Shown here piece after piece: positions 1 through 9,246 of a stretch of 64,000 nt of DNA (positions within the stretch are counted from its first letter, which is position 1; each line of letters opens with the position of its first letter). Position numbers and translations under genes: made by a program. A model generated the notes under the pieces. It saw nothing but the letters and a program-made list of their open reading frames with translations. It searched no databases and had not been told where the DNA came from. Origin of the DNA: Echinicola jeungdonensis (GTDB lineage: Bacteria > Bacteroidota > Bacteroidia > Cytophagales > Cyclobacteriaceae); NCBI RefSeq assembly GCF_030409905.1, contig NZ_JAUFQT010000002.1:496001-560000 (forward strand), given 5' to 3'.

Positions 1-167
1 TCCAGCAACCTCTTATGGATAATTTAAGGTGGTTAAGGGTAATCGGGGATACGGTATTTTCCCTTGGGGCTGTTGCCTTATTTATCTTTGTCTTTGGGTT
101 ATTTAGAAATCGTAAAAAAGGACAAAAGATTTCCAGGAAAGACAAAGAAATGGCCAGTGCCAATTGA
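1..167 (+). CDS. norB: Nitric oxide reductase large subunit NorB, C-terminal end (partial)
   Basis: Only the last 54 codons are in the window, in the frame starting at base 3 and ending at TGA 165-167. They encode a segment containing LRWLRVIGDTVFSLGA, followed by a hydrophobic helix and a basic tail (RNRKKGQK). The R-x-x-GDT-x-F-x-x-GA pattern ahead of the final membrane helix is typical of the C-terminus of the haem-copper NO reductases NorB/NorZ, which reduce NO to N2O at the cytoplasmic membrane. Downstream on the same strand lie a hemerythrin protein and an Rrf2 regulator with three cysteines, a common nitrosative-stress arrangement, which supports the call. Whether it is the quinol-dependent (qNor) or the cytochrome c-dependent type cannot be decided from this piece. 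Confidence 0.75.
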   Translation, partial: QQPLMDNLRWLRVIGDTVFSLGAVALFIFVFGLFRNRKKGQKISRKDKEMASAN

Positions 168-323
168 TAATGAAAGGTTTTAATTGATATGGAGGAAGCC
201 CTCAAGCACCTAATTAAAAGATAAAAAGACCTATTTATTTGTAGGAGGTCTTAACTTTGATTAACAACATGGACCGGGGTTAAAAAGCCCTGGTCCATTT
301 TCGAAAATTAAATTGACAATGCT

Positions 324-800
324 ATGAATAAACCATTGAAAAGACATGAGGCTTTGCAGCCTTTGTCCAGAGATCACCATCAAGGCCTACTTTTGGGTTG
401 GAGAATCCGGCAAGGGATCAAGAAAAAAGTTGACCAAAACCGAATATTTGAGTATTTCAGGTATTTTTGGAAGGAACATCTTGAACCCCATTTTCAATTG
501 GAAGAGGCATATATTTTTAATCTTTTGGATCCAAGAGATGAAATGAGAATCAAAGCTGAGGACCAACACAGGGAATTAAGAGAAATCGAAATGCTACTTG
601 AAAAGAAAGGAGTGGAAAGGGACTTATTGGATTTATTTGCCGATAAGTTAGAAGCCCATATCCGTTATGAGGAGCGTGAACTGTTTCAGTATATGCAAAA
701 GGTACTTGGACAGAATGAATTGGCCACCTTGAACGAAAAAATGGAAAAGGTACACAGCGAAAAAAGTGAATGTTGGAATGATCCTTTTTGGGTTAAATAA
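324..800 (+). CDS. Hemerythrin HHE-domain protein
   Basis: 158 residues, mostly helical. The hemerythrin metal-ligand pattern is visible: an early His pair (DHHQG, residues 18-19), HLEPHFQLEEAYIF near 52-65, an H in EDQHREL near 82, and HIRYEERELF near 112-121. This matches the H...HxxxE...H...HxxxxE spacing for a di-iron centre that binds O2 or NO. It lies between norB and an Rrf2/NsrR-like gene, only 9 bp before the latter, so a role in NO sensing, buffering or iron-sulphur repair (as for the YtfE/RIC relatives) is likely. It lacks the N-terminal ScdA domain seen in many RIC proteins, so repair activity is unproven. Confidence 0.85.
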   Translation: MNKPLKRHEALQPLSRDHHQGLLLGWRIRQGIKKKVDQNRIFEYFRYFWKEHLEPHFQLEEAYIFNLLDPRDEMRIKAEDQHRELREIEMLLEKKGVERDLLDLFADKLEAHIRYEERELFQYMQKVLGQNELATLNEKMEKVHSEKSECWNDPFWVK

Positions 801-809
801 TAGTGAAAA

Positions 810-1253
810 ATGATGTTTTCAAAAGCATGTGAATATGGGATCAGGGCCGTAATTTATATTTGGTCCCAGAGTAAGCAAAATAAAAAGCTGGGTGTAAAGG
901 ATATTTGTAAAGAGATAGATGCTCCGGAATATTTTACGGCAAAGGTTCTTCAGTCTCTTGCCAGACAAAATGTTATTAGTTCTTCTAAAGGCCCCAATGG
1001 GGGATTTTTTATTGATAAAGACCAGGAGCAATTGAGGATGATAGATTTAGTCATCGCCATCGATGGGGATGGTATTTTTAATGGTTGCGGGCTTGGTTTA
1101 AAGCAATGCAGCGAAGAAAATCCTTGCCCCATCCATCATGATTTTAAAATTGTAAGAGACCAGTTGACCAGGATGCTGACCGAAAAAAGCCTTAAAGAAG
1201 TGGCTGCAGAAGTAGAAGAGGGTCATGCAATTCTTTCCAGGACGGGCAAGTAA
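810..1253 (+). CDS. Rrf2-family transcriptional regulator (NsrR-like)
   Basis: 147 residues with an N-terminal winged helix (FSKACEYGIRAVIYIW is the typical Rrf2 start, and KGPNGGFFI is the wing). The C-terminal half contains C-x6-C-x5-C (GCGLGLKQC...PC), the three-cysteine signature that ligates an Fe-S cluster in NsrR and IscR. Two ATG codons stand in tandem at 810 and 813; the second gives the more usual MFSKA start. Family knowledge: such proteins repress NO-detoxification genes until NO damages the cluster. The position after norB and the hemerythrin gene suggests it controls that group. IscR- or RsrR-type sensing cannot be excluded. Confidence 0.85.
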   Translation: MMFSKACEYGIRAVIYIWSQSKQNKKLGVKDICKEIDAPEYFTAKVLQSLARQNVISSSKGPNGGFFIDKDQEQLRMIDLVIAIDGDGIFNGCGLGLKQCSEENPCPIHHDFKIVRDQLTRMLTEKSLKEVAAEVEEGHAILSRTGK

Positions 1254-1509
1254 TTTTGAATAATTGTATTAGCCCTAGTAAGGATTTTTTTAATTAAAAT
1301 CGGATTATTGGGATGAAATTTTGAGTTTGTAAAACTGATAAATTGAGGGGAAAAGTAGGGATAATCGATAGCCTTAATAACTTATTAAACCAATAAACCG
1401 CCAAAAGACAACATGAAGTTTTTTCATTCGTTTATAAGGTAAAAGGCTAATTTATAAGGGAAAATGATAAATTTATTGTAGTATAACCTTTAACAAAAAA
1501 GGAGGTTTT

Positions 1510-2067
1510 ATGAAAAGGTTGAAAATTATTATTCCGTTTATTTTTTTGACCCTAATCATTGTTGGTTGTTCGGTAACCTCATCTGTAGTTACGGATTATG
1601 ACCGCGAGGCCAATTTAAGGGAATATCAATCCTATTATTGGTCTGATGAATTTCAATTGAATAAAGGTCAATATGATGAGCCTTTGTTTTATAATACATT
1701 GATTAAAAAGCGATTAAAAACTGCCATAGAGGAAGAAATGAGGGCCAGAGGTTATGAATTGGATCCAGAAAATCCGGATTTATTGATAGATTCCCGGGTA
1801 ATGGTCAACCAAAGAAGTACCTCACAAAATCCTTATCCAATAAGTCCCTATTACAATCCTTATTATTATGGGTATTTTGGATCGCAATCTAGCACCATGG
1901 AAAAGGAAGGTGGCATAGTCGTAAATTTAGTAGATAGGGAAGAAAGACAATTGGTATGGCAAGGTTATGTAGCCAATGTGTTTCAAACGGAAACAAAGGA
2001 TAAGCAAAAAGAAATCCGTGAGGCCATAGCCAAAATTTTTGCGGCCTATGAGTTTAGAGCAAGGTAG
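1510..2067 (+). CDS. DUF4136-family lipoprotein
   Basis: 185 residues with a signal peptide ending in a lipobox (LIIVGC, Cys at residue 20), so it is predicted to be a periplasmic lipoprotein. The mature part starts with the DUF4136 pattern (VVTDYDREANLREYQSYYW) and ends with a region containing a basic DRE-x-RQLVWQGYV segment and KEIREAIAKIFAAY, both usual for this family. A low-complexity Tyr/Pro stretch (YPISPYYNPYYYGYF) sits in the middle. An unusually strong Shine-Dalgarno (AGGAGG at 1500-1505) fixes the start. The gene appears monocistronic. The family's function is unknown. Confidence 0.85.
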   Translation: MKRLKIIIPFIFLTLIIVGCSVTSSVVTDYDREANLREYQSYYWSDEFQLNKGQYDEPLFYNTLIKKRLKTAIEEEMRARGYELDPENPDLLIDSRVMVNQRSTSQNPYPISPYYNPYYYGYFGSQSSTMEKEGGIVVNLVDREERQLVWQGYVANVFQTETKDKQKEIREAIAKIFAAYEFRAR

Positions 2068-2157
2068 GAATGCCTCCGATTCAGGGAAAAATGGTAAGCC
2101 TTTGAAATTGTTTATTTGCAGAATAGCTTATTGATTTTCCACCAAGATTTAGTATTG

Positions 2158-2223
2158 AAGCTCCAAACCTAAGGTTTTCAGGAAATCTAATTTCCGAAAA
2201 AACTTCAGTTGGGAGCTTTTTTT
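2158..2223 (+). terminator. Long-stem terminator-like hairpin after the DUF4136 gene
   Basis: AAGCTCCAA at 2158-2166 can pair with TTGGGAGCTT at 2209-2218, enclosing a small inner hairpin (GGAAA...TTTCC near 2181-2195), followed by a run of T residues. It lies 90 bp after the DUF4136 stop. It is read from the sequence only and was not folded computationally. Confidence 0.5.
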
Positions 2224-2227
2224 GGGT

Positions 2228-2566
2228 TTAGGTTTTTCATTTTTTATTTATTTTTCCACAAGAATAAATTTCTATATTCTATAAGAAAGTCATTTTTAAA
2301 TTTTATTGCTTTAAGCAGGAATATAAATAAATGTTGGTGACATGGAAAACCGGAAAATTCCTTGGCAGGGGATAATAAACCTAGCCCAGGGTTTGACTTA
2401 TGCCGACACTGGAAAAAAAATACAAAAATGTTTCCTAATTCACATTGCAAATGTCGAATAGCATTTACCCCAATAACCCAAAACAAATCAACACCTCATG
2501 GAAAAATTCAAATCAGCATTGAATTGCAATCCAGTTGCACGGTATTATTAATTAACTTTGCCTCCA
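2228..2566. other. Gene-poor spacer between the DUF4136 gene and the metal-efflux locus
   Basis: No convincing reading frame is present; an open frame from 2362 has a composition unlike its neighbours and no recognisable motif. TAACTTTG at 2553-2560 matches the Bacteroidota -7 promoter element TAnnTTTG and stands just ahead of the DUF6660 start, but no good -33 TTTG lies at the expected distance. Confidence 0.4.
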
Positions 2567-2950
2567 ATGAATTGGGTGGAAACCATATTACGTTATTACC
2601 TTTTGGCGTTAATGTTATTTCCTTGTGCTGACCAGGCGCAGGCTTCAGCTTTAGGTGACGAAGTATCTGTTCAATGGAATCAAAGCCAAGAACATGAGCA
2701 CAAACATGGTACTGGAAAAGATCATTGTTCCCCTTTGTGTGTTTGTCATTGCTGTCATCTTCACTTTTATGTTTCTCCCCAATTTGAATTCAATTTGTTA
2801 TCTGTATTCCCAAAAGATTTTAACGAACACTCACCCTTTATTTCCGGTATTCAACTTTTCGACTTTTTGAAACCCCCCAAGCCCTTGGCCTTATTTTCTG
2901 GGGAGGATTGCGTCCTGTTGGTTTATTTAATGTTTTTCATAAAACTCTGA
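2567..2950 (+). CDS. DUF6660-like small exported Cys/His-rich protein
   Basis: 127 residues from the ATG at 2567 (an in-frame TTG lies at 2558). An N-terminal hydrophobic segment ending near CADQAQA looks like a signal peptide. It is followed by a His/Cys cluster (HEHKHGTGKDHC, CVCHCCHLH) that resembles metal-binding sequence. FLKPPK near the end resembles the PPK ending of DUF6660 proteins, which in Bacteroidota commonly stand directly before heavy-metal RND efflux genes, as here. The last 20 or so residues after PPK are atypical and may reflect a small frame change. A role in periplasmic metal binding or sensing for the CzcA pump downstream is inference. Confidence 0.6.
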   Translation: MNWVETILRYYLLALMLFPCADQAQASALGDEVSVQWNQSQEHEHKHGTGKDHCSPLCVCHCCHLHFYVSPQFEFNLLSVFPKDFNEHSPFISGIQLFDFLKPPKPLALFSGEDCVLLVYLMFFIKL

Positions 2951-3075
2951 AAAACAGGTATTAATAAGTTTTGTTTAAACTAAAGGATCAATCTGTTTTA
3001 TGGTTTTTGTTGACAAAGATTCAGCAGGATTTTCAATGAATTATTTATACCAAATGTTTAATAAACAAGTAAAAT

Positions 3076-6000
3076 ATGATCAATAAACTCATCGACTTTT
3101 CGATAAAAAATAAACTGTTTATTGGTTTACTAACTCTGGCATTGGTAGGGGCCGGAATATGGAGTATGAAAGAGGTGCCGATAGATGCGGTGCCGGATAT
3201 TACCAATAATCAAGTCCAAGTCATTACCCAAGCACCGAATTTGGGAACCGAAGATATAGAACAATTTGTCACTTATCCAGTGGAGGTTTCTATGGCCAAT
3301 TTGCCTGGTGTAGTGGAGATTAGGTCTGTTTCCAGGTTTGGGCTTTCTGTGGTGACCATTGTATTCGAGGATGATATGGGGACCTATTTGCCCCGGCAAT
3401 TGGTGGCGGAAAAACTTACCGAAGTAAAAGAGGAAATTCCTAAAGGCTTTGGACAGCCATCTATGGGACCTATCTCTACTGGTTTGGGAGAAATTTATCA
3501 ATATACCCTAAAGGTGGATCCCAAATTCAGTGGGGAATATTCCGTAACTGACCTTCGAACCGTTCAGGATTGGATCATTAAAAGGCAAATGGCCATGGTG
3601 CCAGGGGTAGTAGAAGTCAATGCTTTTGGAGGTAAAATCAAACAATATGAGGTGGCTGTTTCACCTGATGAGCTTAAAGCTATTGGAATTACCATTACCG
3701 ATATTTTTCGTGCCCTGGAAGAAAACAACCAAAATACAGGTGGAGCCTATATAGAAAGGAATCACCATGCTAATTTTATCCGGGGAGAAGGCATGGCCAG
3801 GAGCCTGGAGGAAATCAGGAATATCGCCATCAAAACAGAAGGGGGGTTACCTATCCGAATTAAAGATGTGGCTGATGTCCGTTTTGGGAATGCTGTCCGA
3901 TATGGGGCTTTTACCAAAGACGGGCAGGGGGAAGCAGTAGGAGGAATGGTATTAATGCTAAAAGGAGCAAATTCTGATGAAGTAATAGAATCCGTAAAAA
4001 CCAGGATAGCAGAAATTCAAAAATCACTTCCAGAAGGGGTAAGGATCGAACCCTTTTTGGATCGAAGCAAATTGGTGGCGGATACCACAGGAACCATCAC
4101 CAATAACCTTGTGGAAGGTGGCTTGATTGTCATCTTTGTTCTGGTCGTCCTACTCGGAAATTGGCGGGGTGGATTGATCGTGGCTTCCACCATCCCGCTT
4201 TCCCTGTTATTTGCTTTTGTTCTAATGAATGTCTTTGATGTATGGGCCAACTTGATGAGTCTTGGTGCTATCGACTTTGGGATCATTGTGGATGGGGCGG
4301 TAATTATCGTAGAAAGTACTGTTTTCTTTCTTTACCAAAAGAAAATAAGCCAAAATGAAATTGACCAGTCAACAAGGGATAAGGTTACGGCTGATGCCTC
4401 CAAGAAAATGATGAATTCTGCCTTTTTTGGTCAATTGATCATTCTTATTGTCTTCCTGCCCATTTTGGCATTGGAAGGGGTGGAAGGAAAAATGTTTAAA
4501 CCCATGGCTTTGACTTTTAGTTTTGCCATGATCGGGGCCATGCTGCTTTGTCTAACCTATGTGCCCATGATGTCCTCCCTTTTTATCCGGGTAAACAAAA
4601 ATGACAAGCTTTCCTGGGGGGACCGTGCAGTCCTTTGGCTGGAAGAAAAGTACGAACCTTTGCTTAGGGCCTCCCTAAAAAAAGGAAAATTATTAATCGG
4701 TCTTTCTGTGGTATTATTTGGTATGGCGGTATTTATCTTCACCAGGATGGGAGGAGAGTTTATCCCTCAATTAGATGAAGGGGATATTGCCTTCCATATC
4801 ATCCTTAAACCTGGCAGTTCTTTATCTGAATCTGTCGAAACCTCTTCAAAAATTGAGCAACTGATTTTGGATAACTTCCCTGAAGTGGAGCATGCCATGA
4901 CCCGGTTTGGGGTTGCTGACGTACCCACAGATCCCATGCCCATGGACATTGGGGATTGTTTTCTAATCCTAAAGCCCAAAGACCAATGGGAGTCTGCTGA
5001 TTCCAAGGAAGGTTTAATAGAAAAGATTAAATCCACTATTAATGTGGTCCCCGGAGTGAATTATGAATTTACCCAGCCCATAGAAATGCGCTTCAATGAA
5101 TTATTGACCGGGGTCCGGGAGGATATTGCAGTCAAATTGTTCGGAGAGGATCTGGATGTACTTGCCCAAAAATCCAGGGAAATGGGCCGGATTATTTCCA
5201 CGGTGGAAGGGGTGGCTGACATGAGGGTGGAAGCTACCACAGGATTGCCTCAAATGACCGTTCTTTACCAAAGGGATAAACTGGCCCAATATGATTTGAA
5301 TGTGGAAGATCTAAATACGGTGGTTCAAACAGCCTTTGCAGGAAAAAAAGCAGGGGCCATTTTCGAAGGGGAAAAACGTTTTGACCTTGTGGTCAGGTTG
5401 GACTCCCTTTACCGTACCCAAATCAGCGATGTAAGAAACCTCTATGTCAATACCCCTGATGGAGCCCAAATCCCACTAAAGGAGGTTGCAAATATCAGTT
5501 ATCAACCAGGCCCCATGCAGATCAGCAGGGATAATACCAATCGCAGAACCTATGTTGGAATCAATGTCAGGGGCAGGGATATTGAATCCTTAGTGAAGGA
5601 AATCCAGCAAAAACTGGATGCTCAACTGGAGTTGCCCCCAGGATATTATATCCGCTATGGAGGTGCATTCGAAAATCTGGAAAGGGCTACTAACCGTTTG
5701 GAATTGGTGGTTCCCATTGCTTTGGCATTGATTTTTATCCTGATTTATTTTGCCTTAAGGTCCATTAGGCAAACCCTGATGATTTATATGGCCATCCCGC
5801 TGGCAGCAATAGGAGGAGTGTTTTCCCTTTGGATTAGGGGAATGCCTTTTAGCATCTCTGCTGGAGTGGGTTTTATTGTGTTATTTGGGGTGGCGGTGCT
5901 CAATGGATTGGTCCTGATCAATGGTCTTAATGATTTAAAATCAGATGGCATGAGTAACCTAGATGAAAGAATTCGTAAAGGTACTCGAAGAAGAATCAGG

Positions 6001-7410
6001 CCTATTTTGTTAACCGCATTAACGGATATTCTTGGCTTTTTGCCTATGGCCATTTCTACAACATCAGGAGCAGAAGTCCAAAGGCCGTTGGCAACTGTTG
6101 TGATTGGAGGATTGATGACCTCTACTTTATTGACCTTATTTATTTTACCGATTTTATATAATTGGATGGAATCGAAAAAACTTTCTTTGAATAAAAACTT
6201 ATTGGTATTAGCCATTCTTTTCATGGGTTTACCTGCATTTGCCATGGCACAGGAAAAGCCAATTACGAAGCCTATTACGTTGGAACAGGCTATTTCAAAA
6301 GCTGTGGATAGGTACCCTTTGATAAAATCCAAAAAACTGGAAATCGAAAAACAGGAAGCCCTGAAAAAAACCGCCTGGGAACTGGGAAGGACCCAGGTAT
6401 TTACAAGCGGGGAAGAAATTTCAGAAGGCCAAGGAGTATATACCACTATTGGGGTTCAGCAACAGCAGATTGATGTCCTGGGCATTGGAGCCAAAACTAA
6501 AGCTCAAAACCAGAGGGTTGCTTTAGCAGAAGCGGCATTGGATTTATCTGAAAGGGAATTGATCAGGGAAGTCAGCATGGCCTTTTCAAAGGTTTATGTA
6601 AAACATAAGCAGTTACTTTGGTGGCAAAAAATGGATACCCTGTTTCAGGAGTTTTCCAAGGCTGCCAAACTTCGATATGAAACAGAAGCCACTTCCAAAC
6701 TGGAATGGCTGGCCTCAAGAAACCAAGTACAAAAAGTTACTATTAAGTTAGAGCAAGCCAAACGGGATTATCAAATGGTCTTGCAACGCTTTAATTTATG
6801 GTGGGAAAATGATACTGTTTTTACCGCAAATGCCCAGGATTTAAGAACTTTAATTCAATTGGAAAGTCAATACCAAGGCCAACTCAATAGGCATCCTTTG
6901 TTGCAATTTGCCAAAAGGAAAATGGATCTGGCGCAATCCGAAGTGAAAGTAGCCAATAAGGACTTTTTACCTACAATTTCAGCCCAATATGGGATTCAGG
7001 AAATAGGTGGACAATCTGGATTTAGTTCTTTCCAACTGGGCCTAAATATTCCATTGGCTTTTGGCCCTCAACAGGGAAGGCTTCAGGCAGCTAAAGTAAA
7101 TGAAAGGCAAACCCAGGAGGATTTTAAGCTGTCTCAGTTAAAATTCAGGACTACTGTTCAAAATTTGCAAGAGCAGTTTCAAAAATGGAAGTCCTCATGG
7201 GAATTTTTCCAAAAAGATGCATTACCTCTTGCTAGGGAGCAAGAAAATGGAGCCGTTACTGCTTACAAAAGTGGCGCCATTGATTATGTGACTTTTATTC
7301 AGCTTATCCGTGATGCCATGGAAGTGGAGCTGGATTCCTGGGAAGCCCTGGATCAATTTCTTCAAACTAAGTTTCAACTGGAATTTTACCTTGAACCTAC
7401 AAAACAATGA
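3076..7410 (+). CDS. czcA: CzcA/CusA heavy-metal RND pump fused to a TolC/CzcC-like outer-membrane channel
   Basis: 1444 residues. Residues 1 to about 1035 are a complete HME-type RND pump. They start IDFSIKNKLFIGLL, carry the TM4 proton-relay motif DFGIIVDGA (Asp400, Asp406), have two large periplasmic loops, and end in TM12 near FILPILYNW. From Met1031 the chain contains a second signal-peptide-like segment: basic residues, then NLLVLAILFMGLPAFAMA followed by QEK, with a plausible signal peptidase I site after Ala1058. Residues about 1060-1444 look like a TolC/CzcC outer-membrane factor (ITLEQAISKAVDRYPLIKSKK, repeated coiled coils, LGLNIPLAFG). The pump exports divalent or monovalent metal ions across both membranes. 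The gene overlaps the adaptor gene by 4 bp (ATGA). Fused CzcA-CzcC proteins occur in Bacteroidota; the metal cannot be named. Confidence 0.93.
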   Translation: MINKLIDFSIKNKLFIGLLTLALVGAGIWSMKEVPIDAVPDITNNQVQVITQAPNLGTEDIEQFVTYPVEVSMANLPGVVEIRSVSRFGLSVVTIVFEDDMGTYLPRQLVAEKLTEVKEEIPKGFGQPSMGPISTGLGEIYQYTLKVDPKFSGEYSVTDLRTVQDWIIKRQMAMVPGVVEVNAFGGKIKQYEVAVSPDELKAIGITITDIFRALEENNQNTGGAYIERNHHANFIRGEGMARSLEEIRNIAIKTEGGLPIRIKDVADVRFGNAVRYGAFTKDGQGEAVGGMVLMLKGANSDEVIESVKTRIAEIQKSLPEGVRIEPFLDRSKLVADTTGTITNNLVEGGLIVIFVLVVLLGNWRGGLIVASTIPLSLLFAFVLMNVFDVWANLMSLGAIDFGIIVDGAVIIVESTVFFLYQKKISQNEIDQSTRDKVTADASKKMMNSAFFGQLIILIVFLPILALEGVEGKMFKPMALTFSFAMIGAMLLCLTYVPMMSSLFIRVNKNDKLSWGDRAVLWLEEKYEPLLRASLKKGKLLIGLSVVLFGMAVFIFTRMGGEFIPQLDEGDIAFHIILKPGSSLSESVETSSKIEQLILDNFPEVEHAMTRFGVADVPTDPMPMDIGDCFLILKPKDQWESADSKEGLIEKIKSTINVVPGVNYEFTQPIEMRFNELLTGVREDIAVKLFGEDLDVLAQKSREMGRIISTVEGVADMRVEATTGLPQMTVLYQRDKLAQYDLNVEDLNTVVQTAFAGKKAGAIFEGEKRFDLVVRLDSLYRTQISDVRNLYVNTPDGAQIPLKEVANISYQPGPMQISRDNTNRRTYVGINVRGRDIESLVKEIQQKLDAQLELPPGYYIRYGGAFENLERATNRLELVVPIALALIFILIYFALRSIRQTLMIYMAIPLAAIGGVFSLWIRGMPFSISAGVGFIVLFGVAVLNGLVLINGLNDLKSDGMSNLDERIRKGTRRRIRPILLTALTDILGFLPMAISTTSGAEVQRPLATVVIGGLMTSTLLTLFILPILYNWMESKKLSLNKNLLVLAILFMGLPAFAMAQEKPITKPITLEQAISKAVDRYPLIKSKKLEIEKQEALKKTAWELGRTQVFTSGEEISEGQGVYTTIGVQQQQIDVLGIGAKTKAQNQRVALAEAALDLSERELIREVSMAFSKVYVKHKQLLWWQKMDTLFQEFSKAAKLRYETEATSKLEWLASRNQVQKVTIKLEQAKRDYQMVLQRFNLWWENDTVFTANAQDLRTLIQLESQYQGQLNRHPLLQFAKRKMDLAQSEVKVANKDFLPTISAQYGIQEIGGQSGFSSFQLGLNIPLAFGPQQGRLQAAKVNERQTQEDFKLSQLKFRTTVQNLQEQFQKWKSSWEFFQKDALPLAREQENGAVTAYKSGAIDYVTFIQLIRDAMEVELDSWEALDQFLQTKFQLEFYLEPTKQ

Positions 7411-8600
7411 ATAAACCAATTAGTATTTTTAAATATATAGGAATTGTTCTTATAACCCTGGCAGTTAGTTGTCAACAAAAACAAAATAACCAGGGAAGAG
7501 AAACAGAAAATGGAAAGGAAAACCGTATTGCTGATAATCAACATCACTCTGTCAGTTTGACCCAAAGTCAAGTAGAAGCTTTGGGCATAGAAATGGGAAA
7601 AATTCCCAGGAAAAATTTGGTTTCCACTATAGAAGCCAACGGGGTATTGGAGGTTCCTCCTCAAAATGAAGCGAAAGTAACGGCCATCATTGGCGCCAAT
7701 GTAAAATCCATCCAGGTCATTGAGGGGGATCAGGTAAAAAAAGGCCAGGCATTGGCCTACATCCACCATCCTGATCTAATCAAATTGCAAACAGAATATC
7801 TACATGATTGGAGCCAACTTAAATTCCTGGAAAAGGACTTAGAACGTAAGAAAAAACTATTTGAAGCAGAAGTAGGTTCAGGGCAAGATTTTCAAAAGGT
7901 GGAGTCTGAATATAATGCTATGGAAAGCAAAGTAAAAGGACTGGCAAGTCAATTGAAATTACTAGGAGTCAATGCTCAGGAAATTCAGAAGAAAGGACCT
8001 GTAGAGACAATGGCCATTTCCAGTCCCATTGCCGGGTATATCAAAGAGGTGAAAATTAAAACAGGACAATATGTGGCTCCACAGGATAATATGTTTGAGG
8101 TGGTCAATATTGAGCATATTCATGCTGATTTGATGGTATTTGAAAAAGATGTGTTTAAGGTTAAAAAAGGGCAAAAGGTACGTTTTAGGGTGGAAACGGC
8201 CCCAGGGGAGGATTTGATGGCAGAAATATATGCGGTAGGCAAATCATTTGAGCAGGCACCCAAAGCAGTACATATCCATGCAGAAATTGAAAATAAAAAA
8301 GGCCTTTTGATTCCAGGGATGTATGTTAAAGGCAGGGTACTGGTTGGAGAATCCCAACAAATGGCTTTGCCTGAAGAGGCAGTGGTCCGGGAAGGGGAAA
8401 AATATTATGTCTTTTCAGGTGAAAAGAAAGAGGGGCAATGGCTTTTTTCCAGACATGAAATACTGCCAGGAATAAGAGATAATGGATGGTTGGAAGTAAA
8501 CCTTATCAATCCAGGTGACAGCTCCCAAAATTTTGTTATGAATAAAGCTTATTACCTATTGGCAGAAATGAAGAAAGGAGAGGGAGGGCATCACCATTAA
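7407..8600 (+). CDS. czcB: CzcB-type periplasmic adaptor (membrane fusion protein) of the metal RND pump
   Basis: 397 residues with a lipoprotein signal (LITLAVSC, Cys at about 22), so it is anchored in a membrane. It contains the barrel-sandwich hybrid halves (VTAIIGANVKSIQVIEGDQVKKGQ and SPIAGYIKEVKIKTGQYV), a helical hairpin between them, and a beta-barrel domain ending with PGMYVKGRVLVGE. It links the inner-membrane pump to the outer-membrane channel. The C-terminal tail is GEGGHHH, and an N-terminal HH pair follows the lipidated region; histidine-rich ends are common in metal-efflux adaptors. It starts inside the stop of the pump gene (ATGA), so the two are translationally coupled. Confidence 0.92.
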   Translation: MNKPISIFKYIGIVLITLAVSCQQKQNNQGRETENGKENRIADNQHHSVSLTQSQVEALGIEMGKIPRKNLVSTIEANGVLEVPPQNEAKVTAIIGANVKSIQVIEGDQVKKGQALAYIHHPDLIKLQTEYLHDWSQLKFLEKDLERKKKLFEAEVGSGQDFQKVESEYNAMESKVKGLASQLKLLGVNAQEIQKKGPVETMAISSPIAGYIKEVKIKTGQYVAPQDNMFEVVNIEHIHADLMVFEKDVFKVKKGQKVRFRVETAPGEDLMAEIYAVGKSFEQAPKAVHIHAEIENKKGLLIPGMYVKGRVLVGESQQMALPEEAVVREGEKYYVFSGEKKEGQWLFSRHEILPGIRDNGWLEVNLINPGDSSQNFVMNKAYYLLAEMKKGEGGHHH

Positions 8601-8705
8601 GGGGATGTGGTTTTTTTTCTATTAAAATGTATTGGGTTGATAAGTAAGTTTGGGAAAATAAAAAAAGCTCATTTGGATACCAAGTACCAAGTCCGATGTA
8701 AAAAG

Positions 8706-8740
8706 AAAAAGTGGTTGGTATGGACACCAACCACTTTTTT
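8706..8740. terminator. Bidirectional intrinsic terminator between czcB and the SRPBCC gene
   Basis: A 14-bp perfect stem: AAAAAGTGGTTGGT (8706-8719), loop ATGGAC, ACCAACCACTTTTT (8726-8739), with T-runs usable in both directions. It sits between convergent genes and directly abuts the stop codon of the minus-strand gene. Confidence 0.9.
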
Positions 8741-9246
8741 TAGTGGGAAACAGCAGGCTCCTTTTCCGCCAATTCTTTCACTTTTTGAATGGCTTTGGGG
8801 AAGGTTTCCTCAAAGAATTCTTTATACTCATGGTCAATGTCCATTTCCACTGTTAACTCGGTTTGGTTGTTTTTTGCAATCAGGGTATAATTTTCAATGG
8901 CTCCATTCCAGTTTTCCTCGCCCTTATTGCTCATATCCTCTTTACCCTCATGAATGGTTCCCATGTGTATAAAGGACATGAACTTATTAGGAATTAATTT
9001 TTCAATCTTACTGACCATGCCGTTTCCTTTTCCATCAAGAAAAAGGATTTTACTGCCCTCTTTCCAATCAGATTCAGCCCGGGAACCCTCACTAAATACT
9101 TTGGTCCATTGCCTGTAGGTGGCATCATCCCATAATATTTTCCAAACCTTTTCAGGCTTGGCATTGATCAATATTTTAAATTTTTGCCGTTCCATGGAGT
9201 TAAGATTTTGGGTTGTTTTTAAAATCTTTGGGTTTTGAATTGACAT
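8740..9246 (-). CDS. SRPBCC (AHSA1/START-like) domain protein
   Basis: 168 residues. After a variable 20-residue lead, INAKPEKVWKILWDDATYRQW is the classic start of an AHSA1-type Bet v1 fold. It is followed by the strands around GSKILFLDGKGNGMVSKIEKL and a C-terminal amphipathic helix (FEETFPKAIQKVKELAE). These small cytoplasmic proteins bind hydrophobic ligands; nothing here indicates which. The start at 9246 has an upstream AAGGGA. An alternative ATG at 9195 (MERQKFKIL) would remove residues that are not part of the domain and is equally possible. Confidence 0.85.
   Translation of the reverse strand: MSIQNPKILKTTQNLNSMERQKFKILINAKPEKVWKILWDDATYRQWTKVFSEGSRAESDWKEGSKILFLDGKGNGMVSKIEKLIPNKFMSFIHMGTIHEGKEDMSNKGEENWNGAIENYTLIAKNNQTELTVEMDIDHEYKEFFEETFPKAIQKVKELAEKEPAVSH

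Noticed and set aside
2362..2631. 89-codon frame before the metal locus
   Set aside because: No motif, odd composition, and it runs into the DUF6660 gene in another frame.
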